DNA of 64,000 nt, taken from assembly GCA_021792795.1 (NCBI GenBank), contig JAJYUB010000001.1, positions 141,315 to 205,314 on the forward strand, given 5' to 3'. Of the stretch, positions 17,785 through 26,882 are shown piece by piece; within the stretch, counting starts at the first letter, position 1; each line of letters opens with the position of its first letter. This DNA is from Acidobacteriota bacterium (GTDB lineage: Bacteria; Acidobacteriota; Terriglobia; Terriglobales; Acidobacteriaceae). The notes beneath the pieces were generated by a model, which had not been told where the DNA came from, did no database searches, and saw only the letters and a program-made list of their open reading frames with translations. Position numbers and translations under genes: made by a program.

Positions 17785-17820
17785 CCCTTCGACTGCGCGC
17801 AGGGTCCGGTCGGGATGACA
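17785..17820 (+). repeat. Dispersed repeat copy (CCCTTCGAC...CGGGATGACA)
   Basis: CCCTTCGACTGCGCGCAGGG then CGGGATGACA. Shares its opening with the element at 17101 and is of the same intergenic-repeat type. It sits between two minus-strand genes. Confidence 0.45.
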
Positions 17821-17874
17821 AGTTTTTTGTTTTTGGTCGGAGCGATGCCGGAAGCCAGCGGCTCGGGCGCGTAT

Positions 17875-18210
17875 CTAGCTGAGGATGACTTCGGCGTTGC
17901 CGAGATGCTCGGTGATCAGGCGGCCGACGAGCGGCTTGAGGGACTCACCGGTTTTGGGGAACACAAACTGCTGGGCGGTCTCGTCCCAATCCAATTTGAA
18001 ACTGGTGGAAAGAGCGGAAATCCATATCTGGCGGACGGGAGCGTTGGGGGTGAGAACGAATTTGGAGGGCGGCTCGTCGAAGCCGATGTTGAGGACGCCG
18101 TTCTGTTCTTCCACCTCAAAGTCGGCATCGGACTCGGCAAGGATGAGCGCTTTTTTCAGGGACTCCAAAGCGCTGTCCGCGTGGCGCCGAAAGGCGATTT
18201 CGTCGATCAT
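17875..18210 (-). CDS. cyaY: Frataxin-like iron-binding protein CyaY
   Basis: A 111-residue frataxin homologue. The acidic N-terminal helix (residues about 8-32) leads into ESDADFEVEEQNGVLNIGF, then KFVLTPNAPVRQIWISALST, the conserved sheet with the signature QIW, and KLDWDE. CyaY binds iron and modulates Fe-S cluster assembly on IscS. ATG at 18210 gives the normal family length; a longer upstream reading frame exists but its extra residues do not look like frataxin. No isc genes are adjacent. Confidence 0.85.
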   Translation of the reverse strand: MIDEIAFRRHADSALESLKKALILAESDADFEVEEQNGVLNIGFDEPPSKFVLTPNAPVRQIWISALSTSFKLDWDETAQQFVFPKTGESLKPLVGRLITEHLGNAEVILS

Positions 18211-18254
18211 AGAGCCAGTGTACCAACATTCCCGCCGCACCGGATGCACGTAGC

Positions 18255-19631
18255 ATGAAGGCATCGATGCGTAGGGATGCCTGCGGGCAGAAGAGTTTCC
18301 GAGTTGTGACAAGTCGCGGAAAAGGCCGCCGGCCAACTCAGTTGAGCCTCGTATATTTTTCGGTTGTGCTGCTGTTGTTGTGGATGTTACCGCAGGCGAC
18401 GGACGCCTATTCATTTCTGACGCATGAAGACCTGGTCGATGTGGCCTGGCACGGGTCGATCCGGCCGGCATTGCTGGCCAGATTTCCAAAGACCACGGCG
18501 GCGCAATTGCGCGAGGCCCGCTCCTACGCCTACGGCGGGACCACCATCCAGGATCTGGGCTATTACCCTTTCGGACATCAGCTTTTCAGCAATCTGACGC
18601 ACTACGTGCGGTCGGGCGAATTTGTGAACAACCTGATTCGCGACTCTCGCAATGTGGATGAATACGCGTTTGCGCTGGGCGCGCTGTCGCACTATGTGGG
18701 AGACAGCGACGGACATCGCTTCGCGACCAATCCTTCGACGCCGATCGAGTTTCCGTCGCTTGGGGAAAAGTATGGGCCGGTCGTGACCTACGATGAAGCT
18801 CCGCATGCGCATGTGCGGACGGAGTTTGCCTACGATGTGGAGCAGTTGGGCCGGCATGAATTTGCGCCGGTGGGATACATGCATGCGATGGGGTTCAAGG
18901 TCCCGCGCAAGCTGGTGGAGCGGGCATTTTTTGAAACCTACGGACTGACGTTGCGGAGCGTGCTGGGACGTCCGCGTCCCGCGTTTGAAAGCTACGATTC
19001 CGCTGTGGGCAAAATGCTGCCGGCAGTTGCCGATGCGGAGGTCCTGATCCACCGCAAGGATTTTCCAGCGGCAGCGGACTTGCAGGCATTTCATCAGTTT
19101 TCCAGTCGGCAGGAGCAAGCGGGGGTTGAGAACGACTGGACCCGGTACAAGCAGAAAGCCGGATTTAAAGTGTATTTCGTTGCATTCCTGATTCGCATTG
19201 CGCCGAAGATTGGGGCCGTTTCCGATTTGGCGATTCGCGGCCCCAGCGCGGAGACGGACCGGTGGTACATCGAGAGCGTCAATCGATCCATGGACGATTA
19301 CGAGCGGATGCTGCGCGAGTTGGCCAAAGACCCGAAGCATGCGCTGGACCTGCCGAATCGGGACCTGGATACGGGCAGCCTGGTGCGGCCCGGCGCTTAC
19401 GTGCTGACCGACAAAACCTATGCGGAGCTACTGAAGCATCTGACCGCCGACCCGGAGCGCCGCGTTCCGCCCGGCCTGCGCAACGATGTGCTGGCGTATT
19501 ATGCGGACCCGAACGCGCCGATTTCAACCAGGAAGAATTTGAAGGCATGGAAGCGGGTACAGACGGAGCTGACGACGCTGCGGGGAATGCAAACTGCGGG
19601 GACCAAGAAAGTCGCCATGCTGCGGCGATAA
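18255..19631 (+). CDS. Zinc-dependent phospholipase C-like exported protein
   Basis: A 458-residue protein with a hydrophobic export segment (residues about 31-50, SVVLLLLWMLPQATDA). The mature N-terminus YSFLTHEDLVDVAW and later FGHQLFSNLTHYVRSG, ALGALSHYVGDSDGHRF are the scattered histidine/aspartate zinc ligands of the zinc-dependent phospholipase C/S1-P1 nuclease fold. The C-terminal 200 residues are not assigned. The start may be downstream of the first ATG, because 30 residues precede the hydrophobic segment. Divergent from cyaY. Confidence 0.8.
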   Translation: MKASMRRDACGQKSFRVVTSRGKGRRPTQLSLVYFSVVLLLLWMLPQATDAYSFLTHEDLVDVAWHGSIRPALLARFPKTTAAQLREARSYAYGGTTIQDLGYYPFGHQLFSNLTHYVRSGEFVNNLIRDSRNVDEYAFALGALSHYVGDSDGHRFATNPSTPIEFPSLGEKYGPVVTYDEAPHAHVRTEFAYDVEQLGRHEFAPVGYMHAMGFKVPRKLVERAFFETYGLTLRSVLGRPRPAFESYDSAVGKMLPAVADAEVLIHRKDFPAAADLQAFHQFSSRQEQAGVENDWTRYKQKAGFKVYFVAFLIRIAPKIGAVSDLAIRGPSAETDRWYIESVNRSMDDYERMLRELAKDPKHALDLPNRDLDTGSLVRPGAYVLTDKTYAELLKHLTADPERRVPPGLRNDVLAYYADPNAPISTRKNLKAWKRVQTELTTLRGMQTAGTKKVAMLRR

Positions 19632-19728
19632 TCTTTGCGAAGATTTTGTATTTGAAAATTGCGGCGGAAGATTTTGTTGCTGACGAAGTGACTTGGGGCA
19701 GCCAATTTCGTTGACGCTAGGCGGCTGC

Positions 19729-20160
19729 ATGGCCAACAATAGGCTCATGGCAAAAACTGCAGGTTCAGGATCTGGCGCGGGCGATTTCGGACTGCTCGTG
19801 TTGCGCGTTGTGCTGGGAGCGACGCTGTTTTTCAAGCATGGGTTGGAGAAGATCACCCACTTCTCGCAGATGTCCGCTCATTTTCCTAACCCCCTCCACG
19901 TCGGTTCGCATGTCAGCCTGATTTTCGCGCTGCTGTCGGACGCAATCTGCTCGCTGCTGGTGGTGTTGGGACTGGGTACGCGCTTCGCGGCGTTCATCAT
20001 TGCCGTGAATATGAGCGTGGCGCTTTATTTTGTGCATCACATGGCGCTGAGGTCGGAACATGGCGAGATGATGCTGATCTACATTGCCGGATTTCTGGCG
20101 CTGATTTTCGCCGGCGGCGGGCGATTCAGCCTCGACTGGAAGTTCTGGGGACGCAGCTAG
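19729..20160 (+). CDS. DoxX-family membrane protein
   Basis: A 143-residue four-helix membrane protein. FGLLVLRVVLGATLFFKHGLEKI is the classic DoxX first helix and LLVVLGLGTRFAAFIIAVNM the third. ATG at 19729 or 19747 could start translation; an in-frame TTG at 19693 is less likely. DoxX proteins in other bacteria are linked to redox or sulfur stress, but this has not been shown for this one. Confidence 0.85.
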   Translation: MANNRLMAKTAGSGSGAGDFGLLVLRVVLGATLFFKHGLEKITHFSQMSAHFPNPLHVGSHVSLIFALLSDAICSLLVVLGLGTRFAAFIIAVNMSVALYFVHHMALRSEHGEMMLIYIAGFLALIFAGGGRFSLDWKFWGRS

Positions 20161-20230
20161 GTATGTGTCGGGCATAGATTTGTGGCGGAGCCTATGGCGT
20201 GGGCAGCAGGTTCTGTTTTATGTTCGATTC

Positions 20231-20347
20231 ATGGGCCAGAACTTTATTGCCGGCACGGTCAACCAGACGCTGCTGTTTCCCCCTCGCTTCACGAGTGGCT
20301 TCCCGAGGGCCATCTGGCGCGGTTCCTGGCCGGGGGGCGTTTTACCC
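20231..20347 (+). pseudogene. IS1182-type transposase N-terminal relic, frameshifted
   Basis: The frame from ATG 20231 reads MGQNFIAGTVNQTLLFPP, then the match continues in the next frame as SLHEWLPEGHLARFLA. Together they give the standard N-terminus of IS1182/IS5-like transposases. The break falls in a run of five C's at about 20279-20283, where six are needed, so a one-base deletion is the cause. Nothing after about codon 40 can be recognised, so this is a short relic. The rest of the 20161-20592 gap shows no gene. Confidence 0.65.
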
Positions 20348-20592
20348 GAAACTGCACCGAAGGCTTGCTATAGGCTAGCAACGGGATTACGGCCCGCGCC
20401 CCCAGTTCGAACACCAGCCCTGCGAACCGCTGCATCGCCCTTGGCAAAACGCTATGCCCGACACGCGCCTAGAAATATTCCCGTCCAACTTCCGCGCTGG
20501 TTTGCCGGCAATTGCATGAAAGCCTGCAACGCAACGATGTAGTTCGCGCCGGTCGACAAATGCACAGCGCGAAACTGATATATTCGTTGGAG

Positions 20593-21018
20593 ATGTCCAC
20601 ACCGAAGACCACTACAAGGGAAAATGCGGCGCGTCCGGACGCGGGTCCTCATGGATATGCTGCTGGAATCGTGCTGATTGCCGGCTGGCTGGTCCCCGGA
20701 CTCGGCCACCTGGTGCAAGGCAAATGGATCCGGGCAGTGCTGCTCTTTGTCTCCGTCACCTGCATGTTTTCTCTCGGCCTCGCCATGCATGGCAAGATTT
20801 ACGCGGCGAACTCCGGAGAACTGCTCGACATGCTTGGATTTGTCGGCGATCTGGGCAATGGCGCGCTCTATGTCCTGTCCGCTTTTTTTGGCTGGGGACA
20901 AAACATCGTTCAGGTTGTCACTGCGGATTACGGCACCAAATTTATCGTGGTTGCCGGACTGCTGAACTTCATTTCCGCCGTCGATGCGCACAGCCTTCGG
21001 TTGGGGAGGAAGCGCTAA
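20593..21018 (+). CDS. Small polytopic membrane protein of unknown function
   Basis: About 141 residues with hydrophobic segments AGIVLIAGWLVPGLGHLVQG, AVLLFVSVTCMFSLGLAMHG and VVAGLLNFISAVDAH. The GWLVPGLGHLVQGKWIRA motif is often seen in acidobacterial membrane proteins of the TM2-like size class, but no function is known. The start is uncertain: ATG 20593 has its GGAG too close; an in-frame ATG near 20560 is possible. The next gene overlaps its stop (TAATG). Confidence 0.65.
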   Translation: MSTPKTTTRENAARPDAGPHGYAAGIVLIAGWLVPGLGHLVQGKWIRAVLLFVSVTCMFSLGLAMHGKIYAANSGELLDMLGFVGDLGNGALYVLSAFFGWGQNIVQVVTADYGTKFIVVAGLLNFISAVDAHSLRLGRKR

Positions 21019-21197
21019 TGTACACTCCCTCGCACTTCACCGCGGTGCTGCTGTTCGCTCTTTTTGCCTCCGTGGTATTCGGCATCACGCAACGCTCGGA
21101 GACTCGCGCCATGGTCCGCTACGGCGTGTACTGTTTTTGCCTGTTTGTGCTGGGAACGATCGCCGCCAGTTGGGCGATGTGGCTCATCAAGCACTGA
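21018..21197 (+). CDS. 59-residue membrane protein
   Basis: A small protein with two hydrophobic segments (FTAVLLFALFASVVFGI and GVYCFCLFVLGTIAASWAMW). A strong GGGGAGGA site precedes the ATG, which overlaps the previous stop by one base, so it is translated in tandem with the 141-residue membrane protein. Not recognised. Confidence 0.65.
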   Translation: MYTPSHFTAVLLFALFASVVFGITQRSETRAMVRYGVYCFCLFVLGTIAASWAMWLIKH

Positions 21198-21266
21198 AGG
21201 GTCCCATGCGCCCTTGCTAGCCGGCTGTAGGTTGGGAAGGTTCCCCGCGCGGGCGATTTGCCCCCA

Positions 21267-22268
21267 TCAATGCCAGCGCTTCTCCCACAGCATCGCGTCG
21301 AAGCGGTGCTGCACGCGGTAGCCAAGCCGCCGATAGAGGCTGATGGCGCTTTGGTTCTGCTCGGTGACGGTCAGCGTTACGGCCTTGCATCCGCTGGCCC
21401 GGATAGAGGCCGCGGACAAATCGAGTAGTTTCTCCCCAATCCCCTGGCGCTGGAATTCCGGCAGAACGCATACCTGAATCACATGGCCGACACTGGCGCT
21501 CACCCGCGAACACAACAGCAGGCCAAATAGCCGATCGTCGTTCGGCGCCGCCAATACCCAGGATGCCTGTTCCTCAAAAATTCCACACCCTGGGAATCGC
21601 ACAACATTGTGCAAAAATCGCTGCGCTCCTCCCAGCGACACATATTGATCGTTGATTCCACTGTCGATATGCCCCGCGTAAGACGCGGTAATCAGTTGCG
21701 GCGACAGTTCGAAGTCGGAGTTCTTCCATCGCCGGTAATGACCGCCTCCGGGGCCTTCGAATTCGTCGGGATGTACCGCGAGAGCGGCCCCGGATGGCTC
21801 GGGCGGATCCAATTCCAATTCCATGAACAGCCGCGGATACAGTTGAAACCCGGCCCGCTCGAACGGTCCGCGATGCAGGTCGTGCGGATGCAGCAACAGT
21901 TGCGCTTCCACGCGGGTCAGGTCGGGCGAGTGCAGCAGGGTCTCCAGCAACCGATCGATCAACTGCTGTTCAATTTTGATCGCTGCGGCTTCGTCCACCG
22001 CTTGGCGCGAAGCGAAGACATCCCCAATGACCGCTTTATTGGTTTCGTACACGCAAAAGATATAGCCGCAGACCCGGCCCTGGTCCAGGGCAGCGTAGCC
22101 GCTGAGCAAATGCGACTCGATGTACTGCAATACAAGGCTGGCTGAACTGCGATAGTCCCAGTGAAGGCGCTGGCTCCACAGCGCGCTTTCCTCCTCCAGC
22201 AGGGGACGAAGATGCTGCGCGGAAAAATGGCGCAGATCCAGAAATTCGAGTTGGAGCACGGAGGTCAT
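21267..22268 (-). CDS. GNAT-family N-acetyltransferase with two GNAT-like halves
   Basis: A 333-residue protein. The C-terminal half has a clear GNAT signature: VIQVCVLPEFQRQGIGEKLL for acetyl-CoA binding, then AVTLTVTEQNQSAISLYRRL with the final YRVQHRF strand. The N-terminal half (YIESHLLSGYAALDQGRVCG, then AGFQLYPRLFMEL) looks like a degenerate second GNAT domain. Substrate not predictable. ATG 22268 (MTSVLQ) is preferred, although the frame stays open to an ATG at 22424. Confidence 0.8.
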   Translation of the reverse strand: MTSVLQLEFLDLRHFSAQHLRPLLEEESALWSQRLHWDYRSSASLVLQYIESHLLSGYAALDQGRVCGYIFCVYETNKAVIGDVFASRQAVDEAAAIKIEQQLIDRLLETLLHSPDLTRVEAQLLLHPHDLHRGPFERAGFQLYPRLFMELELDPPEPSGAALAVHPDEFEGPGGGHYRRWKNSDFELSPQLITASYAGHIDSGINDQYVSLGGAQRFLHNVVRFPGCGIFEEQASWVLAAPNDDRLFGLLLCSRVSASVGHVIQVCVLPEFQRQGIGEKLLDLSAASIRASGCKAVTLTVTEQNQSAISLYRRLGYRVQHRFDAMLWEKRWH

Positions 22269-22462
22269 GGTCAAATGCGCAGTCGAATCCTGAAGCGAGG
22301 TTCGCGATTGCGCGCGGCCAACGATATCGACCGTATGGCGCGAGTGTACGGCATTGCGGGCCAAATCGAAAAGCCGCAAACCGGGAAATAGGGCCGGATT
22401 TTCGGGGCGTATATCAACTGACACCGCCCGGTCGACATCCGCAATCGATGCGTGCTGGAGCT

Positions 22463-24196
22463 TTATTGAGCCTGCGGGCTCACCCGATAGACTGTCAGGT
22501 CCTGCGGGCGATAGAAAAAGAGCGGCTCATATTGTCGCCCCGCCAACAACTTCTTCAGTTGGTCACGGGAGAGCTGCTCTTCCTCCTCGTTGGAAAAATC
22601 CTGCACCACCAGCAGATGTTCTTCCGGTGGAACTCCGGACCGCTGATAGTTGGAAACGCGCTCGTTCAAGTAAAAGCCCAGGCCATACTGGACGTCGCGG
22701 CGGGCCTGGTACACGGCAACGATACGGGGAGCATCCGGGAGGGCAGCGACTTCATGGGCCAGGGTGCGCGCTGAATATTTTTGATCGAGCAGGATGCCAT
22801 TGCGCGTTCCCAGAAGGAACACGAGAATCAGCGCCACTGGCACCAGCGTTGCCACGCGGAGCCGGTTCATCCCAAAGCGCGCCACCACCACCACCACCCC
22901 GATGCCGACGGCCGTGCCGTCCATCAGGGCGGCGGCGATCACGCGCGGAGGCGGCCATTGGCGCGGATGGACCAGAATCATTGGCAACATCAGCGTCGCC
23001 GCCACCAGCGCACCCACCACGATGGCATGGATCGTCAGCAGAGGCATCTTCAGCCCGCGCTTGCGGATGCGATTCAGATAGTCGCCGCAAAGAATGGTGA
23101 TCGGCGGCAACGCGGGCAGTATGTATCCGGGCAGTTTCGACTGGGAGAAACTGAAAAAGACGATGGGAAACGCGGCCCACAACACAAGAAATTCAGGGAA
23201 CGCATCCCCCGCCCTGGGATTTCCAATGTATCGGTCGGGATTGCGACGGACCTTCCATTCATCGATGGAATCGCGCACCGCGTCCCAGCAGGCGGTCCAT
23301 GCCAGGGCAAGCCATGGCAGCAGCGCCAGCGCCGTGATCGGAATATAGAACCAGATGGCTTGAGAATGCCGGAAGCGGTCGGTGGCAAAACGTTCCAGAT
23401 TGTGTTCCCAGAAAAACACCCGTAAGAACTGCGGGTTTCGATGCTGGACGGCAATAAACCAGGGCAACACCATGGCCAGATACAACACAATCCCCGGCAT
23501 CCAGATGGTGCGGCGCAGTAGCGACCACTCCTTGCGCAGCGCCGCAAACAGAAAAATAATGGCGAACGCCATCATGGGCGCTACAGGGCCTTTGGCGAGC
23601 GTGGCGGCGCCTCCAAAAAAATAGAGGTCGAACAGCCAGAATTTTTTGTCGGTTTCATACCAGGCATACCAGCCCAGCATTCCAATGCAGAAAGGCGCTG
23701 CCAGTTGCATGTCCGTGGAGGCTCCGCGGGCGAATCCAATGATTCCGGCGCAGGAGACGGTGATCAGCGCGGCATCCAGTTGCCCACCCGGACGAAACCG
23801 GCGCATGTGCAGGTAAATCAGGACGATCAAAATAAATGCGAATTCAGCCGAAGGCAGGCGCGCCGACCAGTCATGCACGCCAAAGTCTTTAAAGGAGAAC
23901 ATGGCCCGCCAGTAGTACAGCGCGGGCTTTTCCAGCCACGGCTTGCCATATAAAACGGGAGTGATAAAGTCATGCCGGGCCAGCATTTCCCGCGCGATTT
24001 GCGCGTAGCGTGGCTCGTCGGCGCCCACCAGGCCAATCACCGACCCTCCCAGGTAGGGAACCAGCCCATACCCAAGAAAAAACGTCGTGAAGCCCAGTAG
24101 CGTGGCAAACTCAGCCACCGTCGCTGCGGTGAGATTCTGCCAGAAGCTTCCTCCTGGCAGGTATTGCCTCCAATTGTCGCTTCGGTTTGCGGTCAC
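22463..24196 (-). CDS. GT39/ArnT-like membrane glycosyltransferase
   Basis: A 577-residue polytopic protein. The first periplasmic loop has GADEPRYAQIAREMLARHD, with the acidic DEPRYA motif typical of ArnT/PMT-type glycosyltransferases, followed by PWLEKPALYYWRAMF. About a dozen hydrophobic segments follow, and a C-terminal soluble part with AVYQARRDVQYGLGFYLNER. These enzymes move a sugar from an undecaprenyl-phosphate carrier to lipid A, protein or another acceptor at the periplasmic face. It is upstream of the GNAT gene on the same strand (194-bp gap), with no obvious lipid A context. Confidence 0.85.
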   Translation of the reverse strand: MTANRSDNWRQYLPGGSFWQNLTAATVAEFATLLGFTTFFLGYGLVPYLGGSVIGLVGADEPRYAQIAREMLARHDFITPVLYGKPWLEKPALYYWRAMFSFKDFGVHDWSARLPSAEFAFILIVLIYLHMRRFRPGGQLDAALITVSCAGIIGFARGASTDMQLAAPFCIGMLGWYAWYETDKKFWLFDLYFFGGAATLAKGPVAPMMAFAIIFLFAALRKEWSLLRRTIWMPGIVLYLAMVLPWFIAVQHRNPQFLRVFFWEHNLERFATDRFRHSQAIWFYIPITALALLPWLALAWTACWDAVRDSIDEWKVRRNPDRYIGNPRAGDAFPEFLVLWAAFPIVFFSFSQSKLPGYILPALPPITILCGDYLNRIRKRGLKMPLLTIHAIVVGALVAATLMLPMILVHPRQWPPPRVIAAALMDGTAVGIGVVVVVARFGMNRLRVATLVPVALILVFLLGTRNGILLDQKYSARTLAHEVAALPDAPRIVAVYQARRDVQYGLGFYLNERVSNYQRSGVPPEEHLLVVQDFSNEEEEQLSRDQLKKLLAGRQYEPLFFYRPQDLTVYRVSPQAQ

Positions 24197-24377
24197 TTCG
24201 TCCTGAGCACTCGGCTTCGCATCGATTTGCGCGCGAAGACCTTTCTCAGCCTACCAAATGCTGCGGTGAATGACGATGGAAAGCGAAAATGCGCGAAAGG
24301 AACACTGCTTCGTTGGCAGAGGAATGCACGAATGCCCCTGTCCAAGGTATCGTTTTAATCTGACAGGATATTTTGTT

Positions 24378-25241
24378 ATGGAAATCTCCAGACGCCGCAT
24401 GTTGGAAAGTATCGTCGCCGGCGCGGCAATGGCGACAGGCGCGCCGGCACTGTGGTCTGCGAGTGGTCCCCCTGTCCCGCGGCGAGGACGGATCCAGCAA
24501 TCCGTGTGCCGCTGGTGTTATCCGAAGATCCAGTTGGACGACCTGAGTGCGTACGCGGCGCACATCGGCCTCAAGGGCGTCGATCTCCTCAATCCCGACG
24601 AGTACGAAATTCCGCGGCGCTATGGATTGATCTGCACCATGGGCTACGCCGGCGGCGGCCAGATTGCCCAGGGCTTGAATCGCCTCGAAAATCACGCAGC
24701 CATTGAAAACGCATTTCGCCAGAACATTCCTGTGGCGTCTAAAGCCGGGGTGCCGAATGTCATCGCATTCTCCGGCAATCGCGCCGGGCTCTCCGACGAG
24801 CAAGGCGCGAAGAACACGGTGCTTGGATTGAACCGAGTGAAAAAAATTGCCGAGGACCACGGCGTCACCATCTGCATGGAGCTGTTGAACAGCAAGGTCA
24901 ATCATAAGGATTACATGTGCGACCATACCGCCTGGGGAGTGGATGTGATGCGGCAGGTGAACTCACCCAATGTCAAACTGCTGTACGACATCTACCACAT
25001 GCAAATTATGGAAGGCGATTTAATCGACACTATCCAGCAGAACATTCAATGGCTCGGCCACTTCCACACCGGCGGCGTTCCAGGGCGGCACGAACTCAAC
25101 GACCGGCAGGAAGTCCAGTGGGACGGCGTGATGCGCGGAATCCTGGCTACGAACTATCACGGATATGTTGCGCACGAGTTTGTCCCCGCCGGCGATCCTT
25201 GCGCAGCCTTGTTGCAGGCAGCCAACCTTTGCGACGTGTAG
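24378..25241 (+). CDS. Hydroxypyruvate-isomerase-like TIM-barrel protein with Tat-type signal
   Basis: A 287-residue xylose-isomerase-like TIM barrel. The N-terminus MEISRRRMLESIVAGAAMAT is a twin-arginine-type signal (SRRRMLE), so the protein is probably exported folded. The barrel shows CMELLNSKVNHKDYMCDHT, LLYDIYHMQIMEGDLI and HFHTGGVPGRHELN, carrying the glutamate/aspartate/histidine metal ligands of hydroxypyruvate isomerase-like enzymes. Starting at ATG 24378 puts the twin-arginine signal at the N-terminus; a longer frame is possible. Substrate is unknown, probably a sugar or keto-sugar. Confidence 0.85.
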   Translation: MEISRRRMLESIVAGAAMATGAPALWSASGPPVPRRGRIQQSVCRWCYPKIQLDDLSAYAAHIGLKGVDLLNPDEYEIPRRYGLICTMGYAGGGQIAQGLNRLENHAAIENAFRQNIPVASKAGVPNVIAFSGNRAGLSDEQGAKNTVLGLNRVKKIAEDHGVTICMELLNSKVNHKDYMCDHTAWGVDVMRQVNSPNVKLLYDIYHMQIMEGDLIDTIQQNIQWLGHFHTGGVPGRHELNDRQEVQWDGVMRGILATNYHGYVAHEFVPAGDPCAALLQAANLCDV

Positions 25242-25270
25242 CCGGCGCAATCCGACAGAGACCCGGCTCG

Positions 25271-26338
25271 TTACGCTTCTCCGGCGGCGGCATGGAGATG
25301 AAGATGCCGGCGCACTGCATCTAGAATGCGGTCGGTGGCCGCGTCGATGGGCCCATCCATGGTGCAGCCGCTGGCATTTTCGTGCCCGCCGCCGCCAAAC
25401 TGCTCCGCCACAGGGGTCACTCGAACCGTGCTCTTGCTGCGTAAACTGACGCGAATCCGCCGGTCCGCCATCTCGCGCAGAAATACCGCGACCTCGACGC
25501 CGGAAATCCCAATCGCATAGTTGACGATGCCGAGCGAATCTTCGTCGCTGGCCCCCAGTCGGACCATATCGTCATGTGTGACCCACAACCAGGCCACGCT
25601 GCCCTCCCTTTGCAATGTCGTCAGCGCCGCGCCCAGCAGACGCATCTTGGAGAGCGGATTGCTGAAGTACAGGTCCTCGGCAATGCGCGCCGGGGTCGCT
25701 CCCATGTCGACCAGGTCCCTGGCCAGCGCGAAGGTGCCGGCGTCCGTGCCTTCATAACAAAATGAACCGGTATCGCTCAACAGGGCGGTGTAGAGGCAGG
25801 TCGCCATCGCCGGCGTTACCGTCACTTTGGCCGCGACGGCCAGCCGGTAGACCATCTCCGCAACTGCACTTGCCCTTGTGTCGATCCAATTGACGCTGGC
25901 AAACGGGTTGCCGCTGGTATGGTGGTCGATGTTGATCAGAAATGTATCTTCCAGCCCTTGGAGCCGCGACCGCTCCACGCTGTCGCACTCCAGAAAAATC
26001 ACAGCGTCCGCCTCAAAACCATGCGCCAGGCCGGCGCAGCGGCGGATCTGTTCCGCGGCAGGAAGTGTTCGATAGATGACAGGCACGGGATCGTAGAGCT
26101 GCATTTCCGCCTGCTTGCCCATCGCGTTCAGCGTCATCCACAACGCCAGCAGGGACCCGACGGCATCGCCATCCGGGCGACAGTGCGACGTCAGCAGAAA
26201 ACGCTGCCGCTGCCGGATCGCCTCCAGCACCGCTGCGATCGGCTGGCCCAATGCGTCCCGCGCCGGCGTGTCGATGCGACCTCCGTGTTCAACTGGACTT
26301 CCTGGCGTTCGCCGTTCGGTCGTGGTGGGTTCCGTCAT
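25271..26338 (-). CDS. nrnA: DHH-family oligoribonuclease / pAp phosphatase NrnA
   Basis: A 355-residue DHH-DHHA1 phosphoesterase. HCRPDGDAVGSLLALW and ECDSVERSRL are the first metal motifs, NIDHHTSGN the DHH motif, and LLSDTGSF the fourth; the C-terminal DHHA1 domain has the GGGGHENASG glycine loop. NrnA degrades short RNA oligonucleotides and dephosphorylates pAp. It starts 2 bases after the rbfA stop on the same strand, in the ylxP-rbfA-nrnA cluster. Confidence 0.93.
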   Translation of the reverse strand: MTEPTTTERRTPGSPVEHGGRIDTPARDALGQPIAAVLEAIRQRQRFLLTSHCRPDGDAVGSLLALWMTLNAMGKQAEMQLYDPVPVIYRTLPAAEQIRRCAGLAHGFEADAVIFLECDSVERSRLQGLEDTFLINIDHHTSGNPFASVNWIDTRASAVAEMVYRLAVAAKVTVTPAMATCLYTALLSDTGSFCYEGTDAGTFALARDLVDMGATPARIAEDLYFSNPLSKMRLLGAALTTLQREGSVAWLWVTHDDMVRLGASDEDSLGIVNYAIGISGVEVAVFLREMADRRIRVSLRSKSTVRVTPVAEQFGGGGHENASGCTMDGPIDAATDRILDAVRRHLHLHAAAGEA

Positions 26339-26340
26339 TT

Positions 26341-26778
26341 TTATTCGTGCCCGCTCGATGCCGGCTTCATCGTCGCGGCGGCCTGCGCGCTTTCTTGTTG
26401 CAACCTTTCTTTTTGCCGGTTGCGCCGTTCCACCCGTCCCAGCAGTTCGTCGATTCTCGCCCGCACCGGTTCGGAGTGGTCCACCTGAAAAAACAACTCC
26501 GGAATATGGCGTACGCCCATCCGCTGCAGCAATTGATGGCGAATGTAGCCGCGCGCCGCTTCCAGGCCAGCCAGCATGTCTTCCTCGTCCTTGCTGTCTC
26601 CGTCCACGGCCACATAAATCCGCGCCGATTTTCCCCCGGGGGCCATCACCACTTCGCTCACGTAGCCGAAGTTGATGCGTGGATCGCTGAGCTGGCCTTC
26701 CAGCATGGCGCTGATTTCCTCGCGCAGCGTCTCCGCCACGCGGTTCCTGTGATAGGTGCGTCCGCGTTGTTCCGCCAT
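26341..26778 (-). CDS. rbfA: 30S ribosome-binding factor RbfA
   Basis: A 145-residue KH-type ribosome maturation factor that acts on the 16S rRNA 5' helix during 30S assembly. The family pattern is clear: RTYHRNRVAETLREEISAML, then DPRINFGYVSEVVMAPGGKS, then RGYIRHQLLQRMGVRHIPEL and FQVDHSEPVRARIDELL. A Gln/Ala-rich C-terminal tail extends about 20 residues past the core. Immediately upstream of nrnA. Confidence 0.95.
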   Translation of the reverse strand: MAEQRGRTYHRNRVAETLREEISAMLEGQLSDPRINFGYVSEVVMAPGGKSARIYVAVDGDSKDEEDMLAGLEAARGYIRHQLLQRMGVRHIPELFFQVDHSEPVRARIDELLGRVERRNRQKERLQQESAQAAATMKPASSGHE

Positions 26779-26882
26779 CGTGTCACCCCTTTGGATTTCA
26801 TTGCATCGGACCGCTGCTACAAAGAATGCTGCAGACGAATGAGGATATCAAACTTGCGCCGCAATCAACCAATGCGCATGTC

